This document shows positions 53,330-62,511 of a stretch of DNA of 64,000 nt, piece by piece. The stretch is from assembly GCA_002840895.1 (NCBI GenBank), contig PHCZ01000011.1, forward strand, positions 1 through 64,000. Direction: 5' to 3'. The notes under the pieces were generated by a model. It did not search any database. It saw nothing but the letters and a program-made list of their open reading frames with translations, and was not told where the DNA came from. The translations under genes were made by a program, and so were the position numbers. Within the stretch, counting starts at the first letter, position 1, and each line of letters begins with the position of its first letter. This DNA comes from Bacteroidetes bacterium HGW-Bacteroidetes-8 (lineage in GTDB: Bacteria > Bacteroidota > Bacteroidia > Bacteroidales > UBA932).

Positions 53330-54412
53330 CTAGAAGAAGAGGTACCGGGATGTTCCAACACCTGTGGTGGCTGATCCCTTAAGGGAGCCATCCTTTCCTA
53401 CAACTTTCATTACAGAGTTGGATGTAAAACTCACCTCTGCAGTAAAGATATTACCTGTAGAGGGGCTCACCCCCACTCCGTAAAAATATGTCCCTGAGAA
53501 GAGCTTCGAAACTGCACCTGAGTTAACATCTACAGTATAAATCGAAGCCTCTTCCGGCATATAACTGGAGTTGAATTTTGTGTAGTAGGTTAAAATCTTC
53601 TCTCCTGTGTTATCTGTTGTAATATAGCCATCCATATAATCTATTGGCACCTCAACAACATTTGTAACAACCAGCGAAACAGGGTCGACCTGAATAACTC
53701 CTTTGTCGGGGAAAGATGCCCACACCCTTGCATTTTTGTCAAAAGTGAGATATTTGGCGGCTCCTGTAACACTGCTTGCACGAATTGTTGCAACAGTGGT
53801 CATCTGATCACCTGTGATATCCAAAACTCTTACACCCTCCTTTACTGCTACAAATAGTCTGTTTCCGTAAATTACTATACCCTCTGCATCTGTTCCCACC
53901 AGCACCTTCTTAATAAGGGCCTTTGTAGATAAGTCATATACAGCTATATAAGATTTATTAAACTCCCAGTATCCGCTTGGCAAAACGTTGTACTCATAAC
54001 CCCAGTTGCTAACATAGATTCTGTTATCCAGTACAATTGCAGCTCTTGGAGACTCAAGCCCATCCGTCATAGGTGTGGTTGCAACCTTTGCACTTTTCGA
54101 GTCAATTATCTCAATTTTATCCGGGTTGTTGCAGATGAGATAGGCCTGTTTGTTCGGGGCAATTGTTCCTGAGATAATGGTCGCTCCAATCGAGACTCCG
54201 TTTGCTGTTTCAAAAACTCTGTTCTCTACCTGCCCGGTAACTTCGTCATAGAGAGAGATACTTGCCGAGTGTTCGGTGTAGTTTCCCTGGTTGATGACAA
54301 TAACCTTTTTGTCCATTGGGACAGTGATTACACTGTTCTCTTTTATACAAGAGAGGATAGAGATTGCAGCAATGGCAATCAGAGCTGATTTGAAAAAATT
54401 TGACTTGGTCAT
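53330..54412 (-). CDS. YncE/DUF5074-like beta-propeller lipoprotein, cobalamin locus
   Basis: 360 residues. The lipobox is AISILSC. Repeated propeller strands follow (VIVINQGNYTEHSASISLYD, PNKQAYLICNNPDKIEIID, IVIYGNRLFVAVKEGV). Proteins of this type are often encoded beside TonB receptors in Bacteroidota. It follows the receptor gene by 22 bases under the same cobalamin riboswitch, so it probably binds or passes on B12 at the cell surface; that role is inferred from position. Confidence 0.75.
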   Translation of the reverse strand: MTKSNFFKSALIAIAAISILSCIKENSVITVPMDKKVIVINQGNYTEHSASISLYDEVTGQVENRVFETANGVSIGATIISGTIAPNKQAYLICNNPDKIEIIDSKSAKVATTPMTDGLESPRAAIVLDNRIYVSNWGYEYNVLPSGYWEFNKSYIAVYDLSTKALIKKVLVGTDAEGIVIYGNRLFVAVKEGVRVLDITGDQMTTVATIRASSVTGAAKYLTFDKNARVWASFPDKGVIQVDPVSLVVTNVVEVPIDYMDGYITTDNTGEKILTYYTKFNSSYMPEEASIYTVDVNSGAVSKLFSGTYFYGVGVSPSTGNIFTAEVSFTSNSVMKVVGKDGSLKGSATTGVGTSRYLFF

Positions 54413-54434
54413 AACGTTTATAAATATGTTTAAT

Positions 54435-56390
54435 TTAAAATTTCCACTTTAGTGTTATCTGATAGTTTATTGGAGCCATTGCATAGAACTTTACATTCTG
54501 GTAACTGACATTGAGAAGGTTCTTAACTACAGAGCTTATTGTTACATCTTTCCCGAAGATCTTCCCTTGGAAGCTCGCTCCTAAATCTATAAGAGTGTAT
54601 CCCGCAAGAGTGTCATAGATATCCAAAGTCGTTCTCTCTCCTGTATATGAGATGTTTACAAAAGAGGCCCAATTTCCCCTCTCTGCATTAACTGCACCTC
54701 GCCAACTGTGGCGGGGCTGGTATGCAAGCTGCTGCCCAACAGAGGGGTCCTCTCTCCAAAGAGCCTCAACCATCTTTACATCTGTGTAGCTGTAACAGAG
54801 TGTTGCCTTAAAACTCCATTCATATAAGATTTGTGTCACGGTAAGGCCACCCTCCCCGCCCCGGGAGAGCACCTGTGGAATATTCTGCGGTCTCCATACC
54901 TGACCTGCCGGAAGCCATCTTATCCAGTCATCTACCCTGCTTCTGTAGAGGGTTACAAAGATTGCAGCAGAGGTTGTACCGGTGAACCAGATGTAGTCTG
55001 CCCCGCCCTCCCGGGTAGAGGATATTTCACTCCTTAGATAGCTGTGCACCCCTCCCCAGTAGCGGTCGTTTAGGCTAGGCACCTTACTGTTTTTTGAGAG
55101 AGAACCTCGAAGAGTGAGTGTGTGGCCGGAGCTTCTCAGAGGTGTATATCTAACATCGAGTGATGGCATAAACGGAACTTTGCTGTTGGTTACCCCTCCG
55201 GCTCTAGCTCCTGCAGATATCACAAGGTTCTGGTACGGGTTGTATCGTGCGAGTAAAAAGAGATAGCCTCTGCTCTCTCTGGTCGATTGAGCATAGGAGG
55301 TCACATCCGGGTCAATATACTCTGCAGATGCTCCGGCTTTTAAAACAATATTTTTGTGAAAATATTGAATATCTGCATAGCCCATATATCTTGTGGCGGC
55401 AATAATATCCTCTTTATATCTCTCATAATCGTATGATAATGAAACTCTTCCTGTATAAGAGATTTTTGAGCGTGAACCGCTGTAGGAGAGAGAGCTCCTT
55501 ATATTTTTATCAAATATTGAGGCAAAGCTCTCCGGGCGGTCATTCAGGGAAACAGAGGGTTGAATCTCCCTGTTAAAATCGAGCAGCCAGATGTTGAAGG
55601 AGATTAAAGAGGAGTCCTTAAGTTTATGATGAAACTCCTGCAGAAATCCTCTGTTTTTATATTCAGAGTTGTTGAGCCTCTCTGTTGGCCTGCCCACCTT
55701 TGTGTTGTTTTCGAAAGTGTAGTTGTTCTTTGCAGATGATTGAAATATACTGGTGCGGGATTCGCTTCTCCCTGCTGAATATCTTATAGTTGCTCCGGTA
55801 AAAAGAGTTGAGAAACTTCCTGCAGAGAGAAGAATATCTCCCTTTAGCCCCCTATCCCACTTTGCAGATGTGTTCATCTGAATGGTTCCCCCTATACTTC
55901 CATCTCCGTAAAGTACCGAGCTCCCTCCAACGTGTAGCTCCATCTTGTCAAAAAAGTATACCGGAATATGGGAGAGATCTGCCTGACCCAGTGTGGGGAC
56001 AGCCATACTCATTCCGTTCCAGGCAATTGTTGTGTGTGATGAGGATGTGCCTCTTACAGAGACAAATGCGCTCATTCCGCGCCCATACTCCTTGAGGTAG
56101 ACAGAGCTCTGCTCCCGAATATAGTCTGCCAGTGAGCTTGTCTTCATTCTTGAGATAGACTCAACTGATGCCGAAATCACATTTGTACCAACAGCAAAGC
56201 CTCTGTTGGGCATTGTGCCCCTGTGCAGCCCGGAGCTCACAAGAACCGAGTCCAGCTTGAATTTTTTTAAGGTATCGCTCTCTGAATAAATGTTTGGAAA
56301 TAGCACAGAGTCCTGAGCCGCTGCTTTATTTAAAACAGCTCCGGATAAAAATAATGCTAATGCATAAATATAATGTAACCTCTTGTACAT
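54435..56390 (-). CDS. TonB-dependent receptor, BtuB-like (cobalamin uptake)
   Basis: 651 residues with a signal peptide (IYALALFLSGAVLNKAAA). The plug domain spans about 45-165 (SSLADYIREQSSVYLKEYG, MELHVGGSSVLYGDGSIGGT). A 22-strand barrel follows and ends YQITLKWKF with the terminal aromatic. It lies directly behind a cobalamin riboswitch, which makes corrinoid uptake the likely function. The propeller lipoprotein gene follows after 22 bases. No btuFCD genes are in the window. Confidence 0.9.
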   Translation of the reverse strand: MYKRLHYIYALALFLSGAVLNKAAAQDSVLFPNIYSESDTLKKFKLDSVLVSSGLHRGTMPNRGFAVGTNVISASVESISRMKTSSLADYIREQSSVYLKEYGRGMSAFVSVRGTSSSHTTIAWNGMSMAVPTLGQADLSHIPVYFFDKMELHVGGSSVLYGDGSIGGTIQMNTSAKWDRGLKGDILLSAGSFSTLFTGATIRYSAGRSESRTSIFQSSAKNNYTFENNTKVGRPTERLNNSEYKNRGFLQEFHHKLKDSSLISFNIWLLDFNREIQPSVSLNDRPESFASIFDKNIRSSLSYSGSRSKISYTGRVSLSYDYERYKEDIIAATRYMGYADIQYFHKNIVLKAGASAEYIDPDVTSYAQSTRESRGYLFLLARYNPYQNLVISAGARAGGVTNSKVPFMPSLDVRYTPLRSSGHTLTLRGSLSKNSKVPSLNDRYWGGVHSYLRSEISSTREGGADYIWFTGTTSAAIFVTLYRSRVDDWIRWLPAGQVWRPQNIPQVLSRGGEGGLTVTQILYEWSFKATLCYSYTDVKMVEALWREDPSVGQQLAYQPRHSWRGAVNAERGNWASFVNISYTGERTTLDIYDTLAGYTLIDLGASFQGKIFGKDVTISSVVKNLLNVSYQNVKFYAMAPINYQITLKWKF

Positions 56391-56429
56391 CGCGCCCTAT
56401 CTCCCGAAAGTTCGATTAAAAATATAAGC

Positions 56430-56576
56430 GTTCTCCAGCAGGTCTTCTGACTTAGCTTTTACATCCTGCACCTTCCCGCCTTTTACGGCAGTGGTTCGAA
56501 AGAGGACAACCCATTCGGGTAAGCATCACAGCAGCGGGTACTGTCTCCGGTTCACACGGAGTTCCCTTAACTATTG
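56430..56576 (-). ncRNA. cobalamin riboswitch
   Basis: Read on the minus strand it shows the ordered conserved blocks of the adenosylcobalamin class: CTCCGTGTGAACCGGAGACA, then CCCGCTGCTGTGATG, a CCACTGCC block, GGGAAGGTGCAGGATG (the B12 box region) and AGTCAGAAGACCTGC. It lies 40 bases before the receptor gene. It should lower expression of the receptor and propeller genes when cobalamin is abundant. Confidence 0.93.
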
Positions 56577-56583
56577 AACGCAG

Positions 56584-56591
56584 CAAAGGTA
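56584..56591 (-). promoter_or_regulatory. -7 box (TACCTTTG) driving the cobalamin riboswitch
   Basis: TAnnTTTG match immediately upstream of the riboswitch fold, placing the transcript start a few bases before its first conserved block. Confidence 0.6.
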
Positions 56592-56632
56592 AAGTAAATT
56601 ACCAATCAAATACAACTTTTTTTAACTTTGTT

Positions 56633-56640
56633 GATAATGA
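56633..56640 (+). promoter_or_regulatory. -7 box (TAACTTTG) for the M16 protease gene
   Basis: TAnnTTTG match 28 bases before the start, divergent from the riboswitch promoter. Confidence 0.5.
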
Positions 56641-56668
56641 TTAAAGCTAACCTCATTAACTAAACTTT

Positions 56669-59476
56669 ATGAAAAATCTCCTTAAATCAATTATGCTGCT
56701 TGCAGCTGTGCTAGTAGTTTTTTCCTGTACAAAAGATAGCTCAGTAAAGCTTGATTTTGAAAAATATCAGCTGGAAAATGGGCTTGAAGTTGTTCTTCAT
56801 CAGGATCTTTCAGATCCTATTGTAGCTGTTGCCATTCAATATCACGTTGGATCCGGCAGAGAGAAGCCCGGCAAGACCGGGTTTGCCCACTTTTTTGAGC
56901 ATATGCTATTCCAGCGCTCCGAGAATCTGCCCCGTAATGCATTCTTCCAGAAAATTGCAAGACTGGGTGGCTCTTTTAACGGATCTACCAATGCAGATGG
57001 TACAAACTACTACGAGACTGTTCCCCGTGATGCCCTTGAGAAGGTTTTGTGGATGGAGTCAGACAGGATGGGTTACTTCATAAACACAGTTACACAAGGC
57101 GGCCTTGAGAGGGAGATTGATATTGTATCTAACGAGAAGAGACAGAACTACGATAGCCAGCCTTATGGACAGAGCAGTATAATTGTGTCAAAGGAGCTCT
57201 TCCCGCAAGGGCACCCATACAGCTGGACAACAATCGGGGAGATTGCAGACCTTAGAAGCGCAACCCTGGAAGATGTAAAGGAGTTCTACAAACAGTTCTA
57301 TGTTCCAAACAATGCAACTCTGGTGATAGCAGGAGATTTTGATGCTGCAGTTGTAAAGGAGTTAATAAATAAATATTTTGCAGAGATTCCGAAAGGGGCA
57401 GATGTTGAGAAGCCGGTTGTGAGCAACCCCTCTCTCACAGACAGTAAGTTTGTAATGTGGGAAGATGCATATGCTAAACTGCCTCAGATAACCCTGACGT
57501 ACCCTACAGTAGAGCAGTATAGCGATGACTCATATGCCTTACAGGCCTTCACTTCACTCTTTGCAGGCGGGAAAAAATCGCCACTTTACAAAGTTGTGGT
57601 CGAGGAGAAGAAACTTGCCCCTAATGTAAATGCAATGAGTATGTCCAGAGAGGTTGCAGGTAGTGCAGCAATCTCTATCAGGGCATTTGAAGATGTAAAC
57701 CTTAATTCAGTTTATGATGCAATAAATATGGCATTTGCTAAGTTTGAAGAGAGTGGTGTAGATGCTACAGAGCTGGAGAAATTTAAGGTAATGCAGGAGG
57801 TTAATATCTATAACCGCCTGAGCAGCATTAACGGAAAGGCCATTATGATGGCAAGGGACAATGAGTTTGCCGGCTCACCGGACAACTCCCTTAAAGAGCT
57901 TGAAAGATACAGGAAAATTACAGCCGAAGAGGTTATGGCTGTTTACAAAAAATATTTCAAAGAGAGGACTCATCTGACTCTAAGTGTTGTCCCCGCGGGT
58001 AGATCAGATTTAGCAGTGAGTGAGTCCAGGATGGCAGATATAGTGATGGAGAGGGTAGAAGAGCAACAGATGAAATCTGCCGGAGGTAAGATTGTTGACG
58101 ACCCTTACGAAAAGAGTGCATCTAAGATTGACCGCTCGGTTGAGCCGGAATATCTGCCTAATACACCTGCATTCAATCTCCCACAGGTGTGGAAAACCTC
58201 CCTCTCCAACGGAATGGAGATCTTTGGTATCTCCCAAAAAGAGTTGCCTGTGGTTCAGTTTACAATTAACATTAAGGGGGGTATTTTAATGGATCCTCCG
58301 GGAAAGGGGGGCCTATCCTATCTTAATGCCAGGTTAATGAATGAGGGAACTGCATTGAAAAGTGCAGAGGAGTTGGAGAGCGCAATGGGTCTTTTGGGTG
58401 CGAGAATATCCGTTTCGGCAGATATCGAGGGGGTTAATGTAAATGTTACTGCTCTTACCCGCAATTTTGCGAAAGTTGTTGAGCTTACAAAAGAGATTCT
58501 TCTGAATCCAAGGTTTGACGAGGGTGCTCTCGCCAGAGTCAAACAGGAGACAAAATCTCTTATCAGGCAATCATCTGCAGATCCATCTGCAATAGCAAAG
58601 AGAACCAGAGATATCCTGCTTTACGGCGCAGATGGCACTCTTTCCAAATCTATATACGGTACTACTCAAAGTATTGATTCAATTACAATTGAAGATATTA
58701 AAACGTTTTATGGTACAGCATTCTCCCCTTCTGTAGCCACAATGAATATTGCAGGAGATATTGATAAAGTTACTTGTGAAACAGCTCTTGCCACCCTTGC
58801 AAAAGATTGGAGAGTAACCGAAGTTGTTATTCCAGAACCTGTGCAGGGAACTCCTGCAAAAACAGCTCAAATCTATTTCGTAGATAACCCGGGCTCACCT
58901 CAATCTATGATTATTGTTGGCAAACCTGGTTTGAGTTTTGACAATCCGGATCTCTATCCGGCTACAGTTGTCAATTACAGGCTTGGCACAGGGTCACAGG
59001 GGATGCTCTTTGATGTTCTGCGATTACAGCGTGGGTTCACCTATGGCGCATCTTCATCATTTGAGAGCGGCAAACATTACAACAACTTCTCGGCATCTTC
59101 AAGCGTACAGGCAAGTACAACGCCCGAGGCAGTTAAAATATTCCGCGAACTGATTGGTGGTTACTCAGAGACCTTTAACGAACAGTTATTGAGCGAGACA
59201 AAGAGCTCTATGACCAAAGCTATGGCATCTTCGTTTGAGACACTAGGTTCACTTGTTAAGATGCTCTCAAACATCTCCTACTACAATCTACCGGTAGATT
59301 ATGTTAAGCAACAGGAGAAGATTCTCAACGAGATGACACTAGAACAGGCAAAAGAGACAATTGCCCGTAACCTTAATGTAAATGAGATGGTTTTCATAGT
59401 TGTAGGGGATGCTAAAACTCAGTTAAAACCACTTGAATCGGCAGGATTGGGCAAACCCATTCTTGTAAGCAGATAG
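56669..59476 (+). CDS. M16-family double-domain metallopeptidase, lipoprotein
   Basis: 935 residues. The lipobox is AVLVVFSC (Cys20). The first M16 half has the inverted zinc motif HFFEH in GFAHFFEHMLF (near residue 75), with the downstream Glu ligand in EIDIVSNEKRQNY. The second half (about 505-935, SLSNGMEIFGISQKELPVVQ) lacks the zinc motif, the usual active/inactive pairing of periplasmic pitrilysin-like proteases. It degrades oligopeptides in the envelope. It has its own promoter box and ends just before the tRNA-Leu promoter. Confidence 0.92.
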   Translation: MKNLLKSIMLLAAVLVVFSCTKDSSVKLDFEKYQLENGLEVVLHQDLSDPIVAVAIQYHVGSGREKPGKTGFAHFFEHMLFQRSENLPRNAFFQKIARLGGSFNGSTNADGTNYYETVPRDALEKVLWMESDRMGYFINTVTQGGLEREIDIVSNEKRQNYDSQPYGQSSIIVSKELFPQGHPYSWTTIGEIADLRSATLEDVKEFYKQFYVPNNATLVIAGDFDAAVVKELINKYFAEIPKGADVEKPVVSNPSLTDSKFVMWEDAYAKLPQITLTYPTVEQYSDDSYALQAFTSLFAGGKKSPLYKVVVEEKKLAPNVNAMSMSREVAGSAAISIRAFEDVNLNSVYDAINMAFAKFEESGVDATELEKFKVMQEVNIYNRLSSINGKAIMMARDNEFAGSPDNSLKELERYRKITAEEVMAVYKKYFKERTHLTLSVVPAGRSDLAVSESRMADIVMERVEEQQMKSAGGKIVDDPYEKSASKIDRSVEPEYLPNTPAFNLPQVWKTSLSNGMEIFGISQKELPVVQFTINIKGGILMDPPGKGGLSYLNARLMNEGTALKSAEELESAMGLLGARISVSADIEGVNVNVTALTRNFAKVVELTKEILLNPRFDEGALARVKQETKSLIRQSSADPSAIAKRTRDILLYGADGTLSKSIYGTTQSIDSITIEDIKTFYGTAFSPSVATMNIAGDIDKVTCETALATLAKDWRVTEVVIPEPVQGTPAKTAQIYFVDNPGSPQSMIIVGKPGLSFDNPDLYPATVVNYRLGTGSQGMLFDVLRLQRGFTYGASSSFESGKHYNNFSASSSVQASTTPEAVKIFRELIGGYSETFNEQLLSETKSSMTKAMASSFETLGSLVKMLSNISYYNLPVDYVKQQEKILNEMTLEQAKETIARNLNVNEMVFIVVGDAKTQLKPLESAGLGKPILVSR

Positions 59477-59506
59477 TTGCCCATTTAAAAAATATTTCTA
59501 CCTTTG
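59476..59506 (+). promoter_or_regulatory. promoter of tRNA-Leu
   Basis: GTTG at 59476-59479, 19 bases, then TACCTTTG at 59499-59506, a good TTG-N19-TAnnTTTG match 29 bases before the tRNA. It starts at the stop codon of the M16 gene. Confidence 0.65.
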
Positions 59507-59535
59507 ACGCCCAGCATTTACCGAAACAATTCGAT

Positions 59536-59619
59536 GCCCGGATGGCGGAATCGGTAGACGCGCTGGTCTCAAACACCAGTGGCCGCAAGGCTGTGCCGGT
59601 TCGATCCCGGCTCCGGGTA
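59536..59619 (+). tRNA. tRNA-Leu (anticodon CAA)
   Basis: 84 bases. The acceptor is GCCCGGA with TCCGGGT (position 1 pairs G-U). The anticodon stem CTGGT/ACCAG carries the loop CTCAAAC with anticodon CAA. The long variable arm (GGCCGCAAGGCT region) is typical of class II tRNAs, and the T arm is GCCGG-TTCGATC-CCGGC. CCA is not encoded. Confidence 0.96.
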
Positions 59620-59627
59620 CGGAAACG

Positions 59628-59664
59628 GAAGAAACAGAATTATTCTCTGTTTCTTCTTTTTTTT
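59628..59664 (+). terminator. terminator of tRNA-Leu
   Basis: GAAGAAACAGA (59628-59638) pairs perfectly with TCTGTTTCTTC (59646-59656), followed by eight T. Confidence 0.88.
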
Positions 59665-59757
59665 CTCCCTTTAACATGCTGGTTTCCTGAAAGATATACT
59701 CTAAAACTTTGTTGTAAGAATTGGTTCGATAATTTTTTCCGTCAAACTGAATTTTTG

Positions 59758-59765
59758 TATATTTG
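59758..59765 (+). promoter_or_regulatory. -7 box (TATATTTG) for the large barrel protein gene
   Basis: TAnnTTTG match 30 bases before the GTG start at 59796. Confidence 0.5.
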
Positions 59766-59795
59766 TCTAAATAACAACGAATAAAAATGTAGCCT

Positions 59796-62474
59796 GTGAA
59801 AAAAATATTTCCACTCGTAATATTCTGCCTTCTGTCTGTTGTTATCAATGCTCAGATTATCACTAACTCTACTATTAATCCTGGTCAAAGGGGTATCTGG
59901 ATTCTAGTTAGAGACTCTACCGGACTTACACGGCTTCCTGGTGCACATGTGATACTGGTATCAGGAAAGGATACTATAAATCTGGTAACTAACGAAAACG
60001 GCAGTATAAATTACTACAAAAGGCTAAAAGACAGCATTGAACTTACAGTAAGCTCTCTTGGATTCAATACGATTTCAGAGAAAATTAAAACCGCACCATC
60101 AATATATGTATCACTCTCAGAAAAAACATACGGAATCACCGAGGTTGTTATAAAGGGCAATATGGTTGCTATTGTTAGCAGAGGCGATACGATAAGGTAC
60201 AATGCAGCAGCCTTTAAAACTATGGCGGGAGATAATATGGCTGAACTGTTTAAAAAATTCCCCGGAATGGTGTTCGACGGAAAGAATCTTTCTTTTAAGG
60301 GAGCCATAGTTGACAGGATAAATATTGACGATAAAAGGCTATTCAGCAATGACGTGAAATTAGCTTTGGAAAACATACGTGCAGATGATGTGATATCGGT
60401 GGATGTATATAAAGAGGCATCAGACTGGGACAAGCTCAATAATATTAAAAACGGTGTCAAAGAGACTGTTGCAAATGTAAAAACCAAAAGTAAACTTAAC
60501 AGCGTCTTTAACAGAACTGTCTCAATAGCCGGTGGTCAGGAGATTGACAAAAACAATAAGGGGCAATATGAAAAGAAGTACGAGGTAGCCGGGCGTGCGG
60601 TTTTCTCTCAAGTTGGAAAGTCTATTACAGCAAACGCATCATATAAAAATATAGCTTTCAATACCCTATCCAAAGATCTGGAAACAGGCTTCAAATATGC
60701 AATAAATAAAATCAACAAATACCAAATTTCGACGGAGAATAAACTGATAAATGCAAAAAGCCACTCCGAGAATTCATCGGAACAAGTCTATTTTCCTACA
60801 GTATTATATTCGTCAAGAACCTATTTTAATAATGATATCGGTAATGCTTCAAACACTACATTTACTTCCAGTAACAACTTCTCCTATACCTTCAAGACAA
60901 AAGATAACATTAATGTATATTTGAAATTAGGCTATACAGGAGACAAAAACGACAACTTCAATAGTATATTTGCCACACTTGATGGTATTCCCACAAATAA
61001 TTTGAAGCTTAGAAGTTATAATAAGAAAAGTACCATCAATACACAAGGTTCAGTTACATACAGAAAACAATTCGGAACCCAGGAGTCAAGTGCATTCCTT
61101 ACAGGAGTGTACCTAAATTCCAAAACAAGTTTCTCATTATCACAGAACGACAACAATGGTTGGAGAGTTGACACAACTGCTTCCAGTACCTCAAAACTAT
61201 ATCTGACAGACTCCGGAAACGGTTGGAGCCGTAACTATAGTACATCTTTTGATCTCGCAATTCCAATAGTAAAAGGTTTTTCTGTACAGCTCACGGACAA
61301 TATGAGTTACCAGGACAGCAAGACAGAACGTACAGCAATAGATATGCTTACGGGTTTGATCGACACAACAAATACGCAGGATTACACTTTCAATTATTTC
61401 AAAAATGATTTATCATTATCTTTCAATCTATATGCCTTACAAAAAAAATCCACTGGACATAACAAAACAAGTATCCAGGTCGGTTGGGAGAGACATGAAC
61501 AATTGCGAAATGAATATTTTCCTAAAGATTACTCCATTCCAAGAACGTATAATATTCCGACAGTAGGGTTGATTTCATTTTTCAACATAGGAGGGCAACA
61601 AGTGCTTGCGCGACTGAACTTAAAAGGCGACCCTATGTCTATAGAGGAACTAAGAGCTGTGATTGATGACAGGAATCCTACAAGGTTGATGGTCGGGAAT
61701 CCTGATCTTAAAATGCCGGAAATTCTCAATATAACGCTCGAAGGAGGTATCCCCCTAGATAAAAAAGGGACAATAGTCTATTTATCAATTGATGGCAAAA
61801 ATATCCACAACTATGTAACCAATAAAACCGAATATTTCACTAAGGAGACATTTTTGCCGAAGTACAACTATACAGTTGCGAAAGGGGCGACCCTCACCAC
61901 CAAAGAAAATGTCTCTGAATCATGGAATGTTAACACATCTGTTACTTTATCTATGAGATTGTTGGGGTCAAATATCGGATTAGGTTTAATTTACGGATAT
62001 GAGAAGACACCCTCTTATTTAGGAGCAGTATTATACAATCTGACTGCAAATAAATATGGATTTGGGTTTAATTTCAATACTGCCTTCTCATCTGTATTCG
62101 ATATCAACATTAATTCAACCAGCATGTTTATTCAATCTTTCAACGGATTAAATAGAAACGACGCTTTTACTGAAAACCTTACTATCGAACCGAAAATCCA
62201 ACTTGGTAAAAGATCTAAACTTATTTTGAATGGAAGATACTACCATTACGGCAATCGTCAACTGCCTAATAAAGAGCAAAATGATTTCATATTGAACTCC
62301 TCATTTTCCTACCGATTAGACAAGAAAGGTAACTACAACCTTTGGTTAAGCGCCAACGATATTTTCAATCAGCAGCGGAACATAGCTATAAACCTTGGAG
62401 AAGACTATACAAGTACGGTACGTACACTAATCCCCGGCAGATACTGGCTAATAAAAGCAGAATTTAAGTTTTAG
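59796..62474 (+). CDS. TonB-receptor-like outer-membrane barrel with N-terminal carboxypeptidase-like domain
   Basis: 892 residues from a GTG start. Three codons earlier an ATG is followed at once by TAG (59787-59792), so the GTG is the first usable start and gives a clean signal peptide (MKKIFPLVIFCLLSVVINAQ). Residues about 30-110 form a carboxypeptidase-regulatory-like beta-sandwich (LPGAHVILVSGKDTINLVT). A plug-like segment follows (MAELFKKFPGMVFDGKNL, IDDKRLFSNDVKLALENI), then a long barrel ending in IKAEFKF. It resembles the SusC-less TonB-receptor-like barrel family of Bacteroidota. The ligand is unknown. The gene is AT-rich compared with the core genes. Confidence 0.8.
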   Translation: MKKIFPLVIFCLLSVVINAQIITNSTINPGQRGIWILVRDSTGLTRLPGAHVILVSGKDTINLVTNENGSINYYKRLKDSIELTVSSLGFNTISEKIKTAPSIYVSLSEKTYGITEVVIKGNMVAIVSRGDTIRYNAAAFKTMAGDNMAELFKKFPGMVFDGKNLSFKGAIVDRINIDDKRLFSNDVKLALENIRADDVISVDVYKEASDWDKLNNIKNGVKETVANVKTKSKLNSVFNRTVSIAGGQEIDKNNKGQYEKKYEVAGRAVFSQVGKSITANASYKNIAFNTLSKDLETGFKYAINKINKYQISTENKLINAKSHSENSSEQVYFPTVLYSSRTYFNNDIGNASNTTFTSSNNFSYTFKTKDNINVYLKLGYTGDKNDNFNSIFATLDGIPTNNLKLRSYNKKSTINTQGSVTYRKQFGTQESSAFLTGVYLNSKTSFSLSQNDNNGWRVDTTASSTSKLYLTDSGNGWSRNYSTSFDLAIPIVKGFSVQLTDNMSYQDSKTERTAIDMLTGLIDTTNTQDYTFNYFKNDLSLSFNLYALQKKSTGHNKTSIQVGWERHEQLRNEYFPKDYSIPRTYNIPTVGLISFFNIGGQQVLARLNLKGDPMSIEELRAVIDDRNPTRLMVGNPDLKMPEILNITLEGGIPLDKKGTIVYLSIDGKNIHNYVTNKTEYFTKETFLPKYNYTVAKGATLTTKENVSESWNVNTSVTLSMRLLGSNIGLGLIYGYEKTPSYLGAVLYNLTANKYGFGFNFNTAFSSVFDININSTSMFIQSFNGLNRNDAFTENLTIEPKIQLGKRSKLILNGRYYHYGNRQLPNKEQNDFILNSSFSYRLDKKGNYNLWLSANDIFNQQRNIAINLGEDYTSTVRTLIPGRYWLIKAEFKF

Positions 62475-62511
62475 ACCCATTTAATAGAGGCCCGTACATA
62501 GATGCAAAAGC

